DNA of 32,913 nt, from NCBI RefSeq assembly GCF_935825525.1, contig NZ_CAKXZT010000134.1:39021-71933 (forward strand), read 5' to 3'. The notes under the pieces are model-generated. The model made no database searches. It was given only the letters and a program-made list of their open reading frames with translations, and was not told where the DNA came from. The stretch's first letter is position 1. Each line of letters starts with the position of its first letter. The DNA comes from Mesorhizobium escarrei. GTDB lineage: Bacteria; Pseudomonadota; Alphaproteobacteria; Rhizobiales; Rhizobiaceae. The position numbers and the translations under genes are program-made. This document shows, piece by piece, positions 17,360 to 25,270 of the stretch.

Positions 17360-17650
17360 ATGAGCCCTCTGATGGTTGCCATTCAACAGGGTTCTCAGAT
17401 CGCGACAATCTATGGGCCAAGCGGTCTGGGTAAGGCGCTTGCGGAGACAGGCCGGATGGCAGCAGCCATGGCCGTGCGCTTTACCCCGCTCGTGGCAGTT
17501 CTGGCTGCCGGCTACGGGGCGTACAAGCTACTTCAGCAATATTCAGCTGAGGCAGCCGTTGCTATTGATTCAGCGACCGCAGCTCTTGCGGCTCAAGCCG
17601 CGCCTCTCAGCGAAGTGAAATCCGGAATTGGCGAACTGGTGAGCCTGCAA
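17360..17650 (+). pseudogene. Prophage remnant: tail tape-measure protein fragment
   Basis: From 17360 a second frame reads MSPLMVAIQQGSQIATIYGP and continues into GRMAAAMAVRFTPLVAVLAAGYGAYK. A Gln-Gly-Ser/Pro-Gln-Ile segment followed by an Ala/Gly-rich hydrophobic helix is typical of phage tape-measure proteins. Only about 95 residues remain, whereas intact proteins have several hundred or more. It lies directly against the head-protein fragment in another frame, which points to a deletion that removed the genes normally between them. Confidence 0.55.
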
Positions 17651-17920
17651 GGGGAACATATGGCCGGAAGTTCGGGACGTGCAGTATGGTCTTGGTTCCC
17701 TCTCAAGATTGCTGGCGGTCGGGCGATGCTCCGATCAGCCCGCGCCATCCCCTCCGTGAGGCGCGGGGTTCTTCGTTCAGGGGAACCGAAACGATCAAGA
17801 CTCTTCGGACGTGCCATTTCAGTCTCGATCCTATCGGACAGCGGCGCTCTCAATTCACAACGATGCAACCACTGCCTTGTCTTCGCGTTTAGCCGCCTCC
17901 AATCCTGGCGAGCGACAAAG

Positions 17921-18163
17921 ATGCCGACGTCCATTCCGATTACAATTTACCTAAATCACAAGCCGATAGTGGTCGCGTCGATACCCGAAGCTGCGAAAGC
18001 GCTTCAGCAACCATGGCCATTCATGGACAAGCCGTCCCGACTTGAAGCAATTCGAATGATCGAGGAATGCCTGGCCGGACACTGCACCCAACAAGCCGCG
18101 TTCGCTGCCCTCAAGGCGGCCGCAAGTGAACAGGGCTTCTCAAGCAGAAGCCGCCAAGCGTAG
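17921..18163 (+). CDS. DUF982 domain-containing protein
   Basis: An 80-residue protein with the layout of DUF982: an N-terminal beta segment (IPITIYLNHKPIVVASIPEA), then AKALQQPWPF, and a helical C-terminal half (RLEAIRMIEECLAGHCTQQ, then AAFAALKAAASEQGF). DUF982 proteins are small, of unknown function, and occur in many copies in rhizobia. The ATG at 17921 is chosen because the domain starts there; the frame is open further upstream but has no protein-like character. The ribosome site is weak. It lies just after the prophage debris. Confidence 0.75.
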   Translation: MPTSIPITIYLNHKPIVVASIPEAAKALQQPWPFMDKPSRLEAIRMIEECLAGHCTQQAAFAALKAAASEQGFSSRSRQA

Positions 18164-18398
18164 GCCTCAGGAAATTCGACGGGGTTGCCGAAGACCTGCT
18201 GTGAGGTGATGCCATTTCGAGAATTTGAACCGCTGACGGGCCTCGTCTGGGCGGACTTGGTCAGCCGGATTGCGGACCACCCGCCAAATCGAGGAATGGC
18301 GGATGGTCCTTTATCAGGGCAGGAAGGGACTTAGCTGCGCAGATCCATTTCTTCGCTCCGTCCTATCGTCAAGTCACGGTCGGTCCTAGATAACGATC

Positions 18399-18491
18399 CT
18401 AGCTAACGATCATTCCAATCGCCAGGAATGTGATCGAAACTGCGAAGACCGGAGCGAGTAACCAGCGGGCTTGGTGGACACTATTTTCCAT
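18399..18491 (-). CDS. Small single-pass membrane protein, 30 residues
   Basis: A short minus-strand frame reads MENSVHQARWLLAPVFAVSI and ends TFLAIGMIVS. Residues 10-29 form one hydrophobic membrane segment preceded by a short polar N-terminus. AAGGAG lies three bases before the ATG, somewhat closer than ideal. I do not recognise it. Small one-helix proteins like this often act as accessory subunits or regulators of membrane complexes. The hydrophobic pattern and ribosome site support it, but the length alone does not. Confidence 0.45.
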   Translation of the reverse strand: MENSVHQARWLLAPVFAVSITFLAIGMIVS

Positions 18492-18709
18492 GGGCTCCTT
18501 CCCGTGAACTTGCAGGGATCAACGACTATGCGCAGCGGCGGTTCCGGGTGGCGCGGTGTCCGGGCTATTACGCGAAAGCAGGCGAGACTAGGTCCTGTCG
18601 CGCATCAGACCAAAGTCCCTCAAGGGGAACAAATGCAGCTGCCTGAGGTTAGATACCTGGCGCTAAGGCGATCCCGTTCAGCGCATCAGCCCTCACGAAG
18701 GAGACAGCT

Positions 18710-19009
18710 ATGAGAATGCATCTTTCCACTGCAGCCGCGGGATTTCTGCTGCTGGCAGGCATCGGTGCCGCTGCCGCCCAGGACGTCATCATCGAGCCTG
18801 AACAGGAGACGGTCATCAGGGAATACGTGAAAAAGCAGCCGCTCGCATCGGTGAACCTCCCTGGAGTGGAGCTCAATATCGGCTCAACCTTGCCCGAGAC
18901 GGTCGAACTCCATGAAGTCCCCGACACCAAATACCGCACCGTTGTCGTCGACAACCGGACCGTTGTCGTTGACCCGGGCACACGCAAGATCATTAAGATC
19001 ATCGAATGA
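18710..19009 (+). CDS. DUF1236 domain-containing secreted protein
   Basis: A 99-residue exported protein. Residues 1-23 form a signal peptide ending AAAAQ. The mature part contains EPEQETVIREYVKKQPLAS and the typical C-terminal end TVVVDNRTVVVDPGTRKIIK, which identify DUF1236, a small periplasmic domain of unknown function common in rhizobia. GAAGGAG lies eight bases before the ATG. A clear terminator follows 20 bases after the stop, so this is probably a single-gene transcript. Confidence 0.85.
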   Translation: MRMHLSTAAAGFLLLAGIGAAAAQDVIIEPEQETVIREYVKKQPLASVNLPGVELNIGSTLPETVELHEVPDTKYRTVVVDNRTVVVDPGTRKIIKIIE

Positions 19010-19028
19010 CGTAAGCGACTGGGAGGAC

Positions 19029-19069
19029 AGCCCGCCGTGCCGAAAGGTGCGGCGGGCTTTTTTATTTTT
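19029..19069 (+). terminator. Rho-independent terminator after the DUF1236 gene
   Basis: A 13-bp stem (19029-19041 with 19046-19058, two G-U pairs) closes a GAAA tetraloop and is followed by a T-rich tract (19058-19069). It is well formed and directly downstream of the stop codon at 19009. Confidence 0.9.
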
Positions 19070-19341
19070 GGAAAAAGCCGCGATGGCGAGGCCTGCCGTA
19101 GCAATCAATGTGCTGAAGCTTGTCATGTCATTATGTCGAGAACGGGATCGTATGCCCTTGAGACGAGCGGGGACGACCATCTGCTTTCGACTGCGATTAT
19201 CGGCGGCATGGACAAGCTCGTTGACGAGAACGGGCCGAGACGGAAGGACTGAGGCTATGGAACCCTGAACAGGCGCATGTTGTTGATGGTCATTGCCGGC
19301 CCCTATCCGGGCCCGCAAAATCCAAACAGAAGGAGTAACGA
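19070..19341. other. Spacer after terminator, no gene seen
   Basis: The 332 bases between the DUF1236 gene and the next start hold the terminator at their left end and little else. A frame reading across the terminator (from 19037) is not credible as a gene. Confidence 0.5.
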
Positions 19342-19707
19342 GTGTTGGCCAGTCAACGAGGAAGGCGCGTCCGCGCTGAGATTGCTCTTGCCCAGAACCT
19401 GATGCTCGCGCCCTGGGTTGTGGGGTTGCGGTTGCCGATCCTGGTTGCCGAGGCAACCGGTTCGCTGGTTTCAGGTCGGCCGGAAACCGTCAAGGCGGTG
19501 AGCGAAAAAGTTTCCGCCCTTGCGCAGGGGATTCTTGCGGCTCAGGTGGCTTGGACGCGGGGCGCATTGACATTGCCGCTCGCCATAGCCGACGCGTCAT
19601 CGCCGCTGGCCGATATCGGGCGATCAATGGCCCTTGCTGCTCTGGAGCCTGCGGGGCGGCAGGTTCGCCTAAATCACCGCCGGCTTTCCAGGCGCCGCAA
19701 ACGGTGA
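19342..19707 (+). CDS. Uncharacterised helical protein
   Basis: A 121-residue protein starting at GTG 19342 behind AGAAGGAG. It is rich in Ala, Leu and Val and looks helical, with segments such as LAQNLMLAPWVVGLRLPILV and VSEKVSALAQGILAAQVAWT. The C-terminal 20 residues are strongly basic (RLNHRRLSRRRKR). The alternating helices recall phasin-like proteins, but no diagnostic motif is present and I do not assign that function. It is followed by an unrelated gene 278 bases on. Confidence 0.6.
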   Translation: MLASQRGRRVRAEIALAQNLMLAPWVVGLRLPILVAEATGSLVSGRPETVKAVSEKVSALAQGILAAQVAWTRGALTLPLAIADASSPLADIGRSMALAALEPAGRQVRLNHRRLSRRRKR

Positions 19708-19985
19708 AGCCGCAAGAGGCGAAAACACCCGCAGCAATCGATGAATGTGCGATGGCAGTGTAAAACTTGACGGAATTTCAATGAAACCTCTTCCGGGGCG
19801 GCGGCGCAGAAAATGATTTCTACCACCGTATACCCGGGCGGTCGCAATCACCTGACAGACGCCAAAAGAACGCGCCGTCGGCGGATTGCCACTTCAGTCG
19901 GGATACCTCTCCTAGCCGTTAATGGAGGCGTCGGGAACTGAGCTTCGGTTCGGCGGTTAAAAGAGGGAGAGTTACGGAGGTTAAG

Positions 19986-20462
19986 GTGAGCGGCTTGCTG
20001 AAGACTGGACTTTCGACAGGCGTGACCGGCACGGTCGCAAGTGTTGTGACGGCGGCGTTCCTCGTCCTTCTGGCCAAAGCCGAAGGAAAGTCCGCGCTGC
20101 AGCCGACCAACGCCACCAGCCACTGGCTCCACGGCGACAAGGCTGGTGCGGTTAGGAAGGCCGACCTCGCGCACACGGCGGTCGGCTTCGGCACCCATCA
20201 TGCTTCGGCCATATTCTGGGCCGCTCCTTTCGAGGCTTGGCTCGCCAGAAACCCTCCGCGGTCGCCGCTACTGATGCTGCGCGATGCCTCCGCGGTAGCC
20301 GCGATCGCTGCGGCCGTGGACTATCTCGTTGTGCCGAAGCGGCTGACGCCGGGCTGGGAGACAGTGCTTTCTAAGCGCTCCATCGCAGCTGCGTATGTAG
20401 CGCTCGCTCTGGGTTTGGCTGCCGGCGGACTGGTCGCGCAGGAGATGCGAAAGGCGAGGTAA
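19986..20462 (+). CDS. Uncharacterised inner-membrane protein
   Basis: A 158-residue protein starting at GTG 19986, with ACGGAGG upstream. Three or four membrane segments are visible: residues about 10-30, 65-85, 98-118 and 131-151. The loop after the first segment contains NATSHWLHGD. I do not recognise a named family. The call rests on a good ribosome site, the membrane pattern and codon usage like its neighbours. Confidence 0.72.
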   Translation: MSGLLKTGLSTGVTGTVASVVTAAFLVLLAKAEGKSALQPTNATSHWLHGDKAGAVRKADLAHTAVGFGTHHASAIFWAAPFEAWLARNPPRSPLLMLRDASAVAAIAAAVDYLVVPKRLTPGWETVLSKRSIAAAYVALALGLAAGGLVAQEMRKAR

Positions 20463-20823
20463 GGCCATAGCGCAGGGCATTTCGTGGCCACGCTCGACGC
20501 TGGTGTAAGTCATCCAGCCAGACCAGTCGAAGAACATCTCCAGGTCGATATCCACCACAATGCGATTCGAACTGCGTTTGATTATCAATTTGGACGCACC
20601 AAAAAGGCGTCGCCGGTGAATTGCGGCGTGATTTTTCTGTGGCTGGTGAATGGCAATTTGGATCGGCTCGCCTGATGTGCCGATTTTCTCCGATGTCAGG
20701 GCACATGAGTTGACGCCGCGCCAATTGCCTCGGACCAGACCCTCGCGGACTGATACTGGCGACCGAGAGAACCGTTGCCCAAGCAAAGCGTTGTTCAACG
20801 AAGCGATCGCCGGTGACGGCGCA
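20463..20823. other. 361-bp stretch without a clear gene
   Basis: The frame of the next gene extends upstream to 20650, but that part is poor in protein-like sequence and lacks a ribosome site. A minus-strand frame containing NRIVVDIDLEMFFDWSGWMT overlaps the end of the membrane protein gene and I could not identify it. An IS or gene remnant is possible. Confidence 0.35.
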
Positions 20824-21705
20824 ATGGTGATGAAGAACGGCAACAAGGACGACACGAGCGGCGACCTGCATCCGGGCGCGACGGCGTCCTTTCCGTATGA
20901 CCGCATGACCGTCGAGCGGTTCCGAACGGCCTTTCCGAAGGCGCGCTGGAGTGATGACCTGAAGGCTTGGTTTGTCCCCGGAAAGACCGCGGCCAAGCGC
21001 TTTGATCGGTGGCTTGCGCAAGAGTCGCCTCAGGCGGACATATATGCAGACCGAAAAGGGCGAGATGCCTACGCCTTTGATCCGATCGTCTCGAAGTATT
21101 TGCGGCTTCGTGAAGATCGGATGGAGGTGGTCACTCCCTACTCCCGAACGATCATCGAGCGGATGCGCGAGGTTCCCTTTGCGTCCTGGGATGTCGACCG
21201 TCGCGTCTGGACGGTGCCGTACCGGTCCTATGAGCAATTGCGCCGGCTGTGGAGCCAGATCGAAGAGGCGGCGAAGCGCAACGAGCCCGAAGAGCGCAAG
21301 AAGCGCCGCATCGAGAACCGAGGGTCCGACAAAGAGCGGGCCGCTCGAGCCCGCGCCGCAGAACGTCGCCGGCGGCGCTACCCGCTCGACCCCGAGAACC
21401 TGCCGCCTTTCGGTCGGCCTGTCATGACTTCTGAGTATGGAATTGTGGTCTTCGTGGACTGCGACGGCGAGCCGGTCAATCCAGCAACCCTGCGCAGCTC
21501 CTACAGCGACGTTCCGGTCGCAAGCGACTATGTCTGGGGGCGTTGGCGCCCGCCTACGCTGGACGAGCTCGTCAAAACCTGGCCGTTGAGACCCGGAGCG
21601 GCGATCGAGCGCCGGATCTGGTGGCAACCGACGCTGGACGAACTGCGGGTGGCAAGAAAGGCGGCCGCCTGCCGCGAGCGGAAACGGGCAAGCTCTGCCG
21701 ACTAG
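20824..21705 (+). CDS. HARP-like repeat protein of unknown function
   Basis: A 293-residue protein, taking the ATG at 20824 before the first recognisable domain. Two related segments are present: FPYDRMTVERFRTAFPKARW...LKAWFVPG and VVTPYSRTIIERMREVPFAS...RRVWTVPY. Each places a YxRxxIExxR-like helix before a short beta segment with an aromatic W, which resembles the HARP domain of SMARCAL1-type annealing helicases. There is no helicase domain. A highly charged region (about 195-245) follows, then a C-terminal part with TSEYGIVVFVDCDGEPV. Proteins of this kind occur on rhizobial accessory elements; a nucleic-acid-binding role is inference. Confidence 0.6.
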   Translation: MVMKNGNKDDTSGDLHPGATASFPYDRMTVERFRTAFPKARWSDDLKAWFVPGKTAAKRFDRWLAQESPQADIYADRKGRDAYAFDPIVSKYLRLREDRMEVVTPYSRTIIERMREVPFASWDVDRRVWTVPYRSYEQLRRLWSQIEEAAKRNEPEERKKRRIENRGSDKERAARARAAERRRRRYPLDPENLPPFGRPVMTSEYGIVVFVDCDGEPVNPATLRSSYSDVPVASDYVWGRWRPPTLDELVKTWPLRPGAAIERRIWWQPTLDELRVARKAAACRERKRASSAD

Positions 21706-21848
21706 CTGCGTCAGATGTTGCATCTTCCGGACGAGATGCTGGACCTCGTGGCGTTACCGTCATTGGGCGATATGCCTGTTTGTCGGGGTTGCTCTAGTTG
21801 ACAAAATTGCTTTCGACACCATATCCTTCTTACCAGGAGACAGAACGC

Positions 21849-22538
21849 ATGGCAGACAAAGCGCAAGCCAAGGCACCGGCCGTCACCGCGAAGCCGCGGG
21901 GCACGGGCGTGCTGACAATGTTCACGATGAAGGGCGACCCGATCAAGGCGCTGACCGGGTTCAAGCTGCCGGCCGGCGCACATGTGGCGATCGTATCCGA
22001 AAAACCGGAGTCTGTCAGTGCGATCAGGAAGTCGGTGCGCGGTCGCGTGGCTCGCGTGACCGAGGTCATCGAACGAGCCCCGCGTCTCACCCGGGTGGAG
22101 CGCAAGCCATTAGTGGACAACTCTGCATTCGAGCCCGATGCGCGCAGCCGCGCGATGCTTGAAGGTGTCCGTATTGCACAGCAGGATCTGCGCGACGCCG
22201 GCGGCGCATATGACCTCGAAGAGGTCCGTACCCTGATGCGCGGCGTCTCCCGGCAGGCCATCGACAAGCGCGTGCAGGACGGTTCCTTGCTCGCCGTTCC
22301 CGGCCCGAGCAACCGTCGCAGTTATCCGACGCTTCAGTTCAACCGGGACGGCACGGTCGTGCCCGGTCTGAAGGCCGTTCGTGAGGCTCTGCAAACCCGC
22401 AATTCCTGGACGGTGCTCAACTTCCTTTCCCAGCCGGATGTCAGGCTGGGCAATCGCAAGCCCATCGAGCTGCTCAGATCCCGCCAACTTGATCTCGTGC
22501 TTGAAGCCGCGAGGCGGCACGGTGAGCAGGGGGCGTGA
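21849..22538 (+). CDS. Antitoxin with MbcA/ParS C-terminal domain
   Basis: A 229-residue antitoxin of the RES-Xre type. The start at 21849 follows AGGAGACAGAACGC; an in-frame GTG/TTG-type start at 21798 lacks a site. The N-terminal 50 residues are unstructured, basic and Ala-rich. The middle (about 95-165) contains a helix-turn-helix-like segment (MRGVSRQAIDKRVQDGSLLA) that should bind the operator. The C-terminal end (SWTVLNFLSQPDVRLGNRKP, then IELLRSRQLDLVLEAAR) is the MbcA/ParS toxin-binding domain. The stop overlaps the GTG of the RES gene by four bases (GTGA), so the two are coupled. It should repress its own operon and neutralise the toxin. Confidence 0.85.
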   Translation: MADKAQAKAPAVTAKPRGTGVLTMFTMKGDPIKALTGFKLPAGAHVAIVSEKPESVSAIRKSVRGRVARVTEVIERAPRLTRVERKPLVDNSAFEPDARSRAMLEGVRIAQQDLRDAGGAYDLEEVRTLMRGVSRQAIDKRVQDGSLLAVPGPSNRRSYPTLQFNRDGTVVPGLKAVREALQTRNSWTVLNFLSQPDVRLGNRKPIELLRSRQLDLVLEAARRHGEQGA

Positions 22539-23121
22539 GCGGGCCACTTCCTCCCGCAGACCTGGACAGGCGACTGCCCGAGCTGGTGAAGCTACTGGCA
22601 GGGAAGGAGGTTCACCGCTTCTACACGGCCAAATGGGAGCCGATCTTCTTCGACAGGTCGACCGAAGGGCGGTTCAACGCCCCCGACGCCTCCTATGGCG
22701 TTCTCTACGCGGCTAAGGAGACCAATGGGGCGTCGCCGAGACGTTCCTGAGAACGCCTGGGCGCACCCTCATCGATGCAGATTTACTCAAGCGGAAGGCG
22801 TATGTCCGCCTGCTCATCGGCCGAGATTTGAAGTTGATCCGGCTTGCCGGACCCGGTCTTGCCCGAGTGGGGGCAACCGCCGAGGTGGCACACGGGGGGT
22901 TGCCTTACGATGTCCCGCAGGCGTGGTCGATCGCGCTGGCCCGTCACCCTATTAGCGCTGATGGCATCGCCTACCATGCCCGGCATGATGATGCTGAACT
23001 CTTCTATGCACTGTTCGACCGATCGGCGGATGCTGTCGCAGAGTCGGCACGCGAGGTCGATCTCGATCAAGATTGGTTCTGGCGGATCGCCGAGCGCTAT
23101 GGGGTCAGCCTGGCTCCATAG
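22535..23121 (+). pseudogene. RES-domain toxin, disrupted by a one-base frameshift
   Basis: The first part (GTG 22535 to about 22730) encodes HRFYTAKWEPIFFDRSTEGR and FNAPDASYGVLYAAKE. The rest continues in another frame: GVAETFLRTPGRTLIDADLL to RIAERYGVSLAP, ending at 23121. Joined, they give a complete RES domain of about 195 residues, with the catalytic Arg (HRFY), Glu (AETF) and Ser (PQAWS). RES toxins degrade or transfer from NAD+. The break is at a GGGG run (22727-22730), where one G seems to be missing; one more G restores the consensus NGGVAETFLR. As sequenced the product ends after 71 residues and should be inactive. Confidence 0.83.
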
Positions 23122-23473
23122 GGCCAGCTGCTCCTGTGGCACGGGCAGGAGTGTGATTGTAGACGTCTCTTGGTCGTCGCAGACAAGGGGCATTGATAGA
23201 GATGAAGCTCTCGGAGGCCTATCCACTTACTCACGCGGCGTACCCCGACAAAGCGCGCCGTCGCCCCTGATCGGGTGTGACGCCAGCCCTGTCGAACACC
23301 CGCCTGGGCGGCAAACAGACCGCGGATGATGTCCTCCGGCTGGGCTCCCGCGACATGAATCATGATGGTCATCTATCCGTCTCCATCGGCCCTTTCGACG
23401 GCCGCAGCGCGGTCTTCCTTCCCATGCGTTCTCCTCTCTCCTTCGGAGTCCGGTTGACTCTCTGTCAGGGAGA
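23122..23473. other. Spacer between RES toxin and imuA remnant
   Basis: On the minus strand from 23372 a short frame reads MTIMIHVAGAQPEDIIRGLF and has GGAG eight bases upstream. It appears to lose frame near 23310, after which another frame continues VFDRAGVTPDQGRR. This may be a small, broken gene of unknown function. Otherwise nothing was seen here. Confidence 0.35.
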
Positions 23474-23488
23474 GAACAAACATAGAAC
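23474..23488 (+). promoter_or_regulatory. LexA (SOS) box, alpha-proteobacterial type
   Basis: The sequence GAAC-N7-GAAC lies at 23474-23488. This is the reverse complement of the GTTC-N7-GTTC direct repeat bound by LexA in alpha-proteobacteria. It is 29 bases before the imuA start codon, the position expected for control of imuA-imuB-dnaE2. Confidence 0.8.
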
Positions 23489-23516
23489 CAGAGGCTTTCC
23501 GCGTTTCAAGGGTCGA

Positions 23517-23893
23517 ATGAGTGTATCGGCGCCCCCTGCTGCCATTTCCGAGCTTCGAGAACGCATCGCGCGCCTCTGCAACTCGCCGCAGAAAGCTCCG
23601 GCGCCATCGGCATCGCTATTCGCCGCTGGCGCCGTCAGATGGAGCCACCGATTTCGGGCAACCGACAGCCGCAGAGACACGCTGGCGGATATCGGTCCTG
23701 CCGTCGACGCCATTGCCTGCTCAGGGGATTGGACGGGGCGCGCTGGCACGTTGAGCTGATCCGATGCCGGGCCGGAGAGAGTGCAGATTTTACAGTGGAG
23801 GCTTGCGATGCCAAGGGTCGTATCGCTCTTCCTTCCGATGTGGCCGACGGACCGCTTCAGAAGGAAATCGGGGGACGCCGCGCCTCCGCTGGC
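23517..23893 (+). pseudogene. imuA: imuA remnant with internal deletion and frameshifts
   Basis: ImuA is a RecA-like accessory protein of SOS mutagenesis. The true N-terminus is visible (MSVSAPPAAISELRERIARL), and then the sequence jumps to the C-terminal part LQLAAESSGAIGIAIRRWRR in another frame, so roughly half of the gene is deleted. Two further frame changes follow: DFGQPTAAETRWRISVLPST in one frame, and ARWHVELIRCRAGESADFTV with EACDAKGRIALPSD in the next. These blocks in this order are those of rhizobial ImuA. The stop codon is not evident. The promoter's SOS box is still intact. Confidence 0.75.
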
Positions 23894-23909
23894 CGAGAAG
23901 GAGTTGTAA
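23808..23909 (+). pseudogene. imuB: imuB remnant (Y-family polymerase-like), N-terminal 33 residues
   Basis: The ATG at 23808 lies inside the imuA tail, as usual for this operon. The product MPRVVSLFLPMWPTDRFRRK continues to GDAAPPLAEKEL and stops at 23909. Intact ImuB has about 500 residues. The FLPMWPTDR segment is the characteristic N-terminus, and everything after it is lost, ending at the msrA gene. Confidence 0.75.
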
Positions 23910-23920
23910 AGTGCGGCGGG

Positions 23921-24439
23921 CTACCCCGCGCGGCGAATTTCCCCTCGCTTCGGAAGCTTCCAGTTCGGTCGCGGGAAATGACAGGTGTAGCCGTCGGGAT
24001 AGCGCTCGAGATAATCCTGGTGCTCCGGCTCGGCCTCCCAGAAATCGCTGACCGGCACCACCTCGGTCACGACCTTACCGGGCCAAAGCCCGGATGCTTC
24101 GACATCGGCGATGGTGTCTTCCGCAACGCGCTTTTGCTTGTCGTCTGTATAGAAGATCGCCGAGCGGTAGCTCGCGCCGACATCGTTGCCCTGGCGGTTG
24201 CGCGTCGTTGGATCATGGATCTGGAAGAAGAATTCCAGCAGATCGCGATAGCTGATCGTGTCTGGATCGAACACGATCTCGATCGCCTCGGCGTGGCTGC
24301 CATGATTGCGATAAGTAGCGTTAGGCACCTCACCGCCGGTGTAGCCGACGCGGGTGGAAATCACACCGGGGTAGCGGCGGATCAGATCCTGCATACCCCA
24401 GAAGCAGCCGCCTGCAAGAACAGCGCGTTCGGTCGTCAT
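23921..24439 (-). CDS. msrA: Peptide-methionine (S)-S-oxide reductase
   Basis: A 172-residue MsrA, which reduces methionine-S-sulfoxide in oxidised proteins. The catalytic Cys12 lies in the motif GGCFWG. Other hallmarks are GYTGGEVPNATYRNHGSHAEAI, FFFQIHDPTT, GNDVGASYRSAIFY and the C-terminal HQDYLERYPDGYTCHFPRP. The start at 24439 follows AGGAGGTCAGAG; a longer in-frame start at 24520 adds 27 residues without domain character. The gene is divergent from the cold-shock gene that follows. Both ends are intact. Confidence 0.95.
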   Translation of the reverse strand: MTTERAVLAGGCFWGMQDLIRRYPGVISTRVGYTGGEVPNATYRNHGSHAEAIEIVFDPDTISYRDLLEFFFQIHDPTTRNRQGNDVGASYRSAIFYTDDKQKRVAEDTIADVEASGLWPGKVVTEVVPVSDFWEAEPEHQDYLERYPDGYTCHFPRPNWKLPKRGEIRRAG

Positions 24440-24591
24440 GGTCTCTGACCTCCTGAATTTGGGTTCATCGCCAATATAGGCATTGTTGGCATCTTTTTTC
24501 AGCCGCAGGCTATTTGACACAAACGCGTCGCCCGATAGAGATTATCCTGAACAGCTAGCGCAGTGCACGCGCCATGTCAGTCGAGACGATC

Positions 24592-25191
24592 ATGGGCAAG
24601 TATAGAGACCAACGCGAGCCACGTAGGCGTCGGTATGACGATGACTCGGTTTCCTTTTCGGAACGGGCTTCCGAACCAAGCTACTTTCAGCGGCCCGCGA
24701 TTGGGACCGCAGACCCTGCCGACGCCGAGATATTGTGGTTCAATGCCAGCAAGGGTTTTGGCTTCGTCAAACTGTCGGACGGCACGGAGGCTAATCTGCA
24801 CATCCGAGTGTTAGAGGCTGCCGGAAACCGCGCTGTTTCCGAGGGGACACGTCTCAGGGTCGCGGTTGAAGAAAGTCCAAGAGGTCATCAGGTCGTGCAA
24901 GTGCTGGAGATCAGCGATCAGATCGCGAAAACGCCGGCAGATACGCGCCGCGCTGGAAAGTCCACCGCTGATACGGGTGCGCAGCTGAAGAGCCAGGGCA
25001 CGGTCAAATGGTACAATCCCGAAAAAGGCTTCGGCTTCATTGCACCTGATAACGGTGAGAAGGACGTCTTCGTCCATGTCACCGCGCTAACCCGCTCAGG
25101 GCTCAGCGTGCTGATGGAAGGACAGAAGGTGTTTGTCGAATGCGGGCAGGGCAAGAAAGGCCTGGAAGTCCGGAGCATTCGCCTCGCCTAG
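24592..25191 (+). CDS. Double cold-shock domain protein
   Basis: A 199-residue RNA/DNA-binding protein. The N-terminal 40 residues are charged (MGKYRDQREPRRRRYDDD). The first cold-shock domain is at about residues 47-110, with WFNASKGFGFVKLSDGTEAN (RNP1-like KGFGFV). The second is at about 135-199, with GTVKWYNPEKGFGFIAPDNG and DVFVHVTAL, and is the more canonical copy (RNP1 KGFGFI, RNP2 VFVH). Such twin-CSD proteins are typical of rhizobia and act as RNA chaperones. The ATG at 24592 gives the usual family N-terminus; an ATG at 24574 in the same frame adds six residues. It lies divergently from msrA. Confidence 0.92.
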   Translation: MGKYRDQREPRRRRYDDDSVSFSERASEPSYFQRPAIGTADPADAEILWFNASKGFGFVKLSDGTEANLHIRVLEAAGNRAVSEGTRLRVAVEESPRGHQVVQVLEISDQIAKTPADTRRAGKSTADTGAQLKSQGTVKWYNPEKGFGFIAPDNGEKDVFVHVTALTRSGLSVLMEGQKVFVECGQGKKGLEVRSIRLA

Positions 25192-25235
25192 AAGCCAATA
25201 CGTTGGCCCAGGGCCAAATTGCCGCTCATACAAGG

Positions 25236-25270
25236 AAAAAGCCCACTGCCGGGAGGAGGTGGCAGTGGGC
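25236..25270 (-). terminator. Terminator hairpin of the small RNA
   Basis: GCCCACTGCC (25241-25250) pairs perfectly with GGCAGTGGGC (25261-25270). On the minus strand the hairpin is followed by TTTTT (25240-25236). On the plus strand no T-run follows, so it does not terminate the cold-shock gene. Confidence 0.85.

Noticed and set aside
22720..22735. Programmed -1 frameshift as the normal mode of the RES gene
   Set aside because: The site is only a GGGG run, without a standard slippery heptamer or an obvious stimulating structure, and RES toxins are normally encoded in one frame. A simple deletion is more likely.
23639..24448. 269-residue plus-strand frame
   Set aside because: Its first 85 residues are the tail of the imuA remnant; the rest is antisense to msrA.
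25241..25270. Hairpin as terminator of the cold-shock gene
   Set aside because: The T-run is on the minus-strand side only, so it ends the sRNA, not the plus-strand gene.
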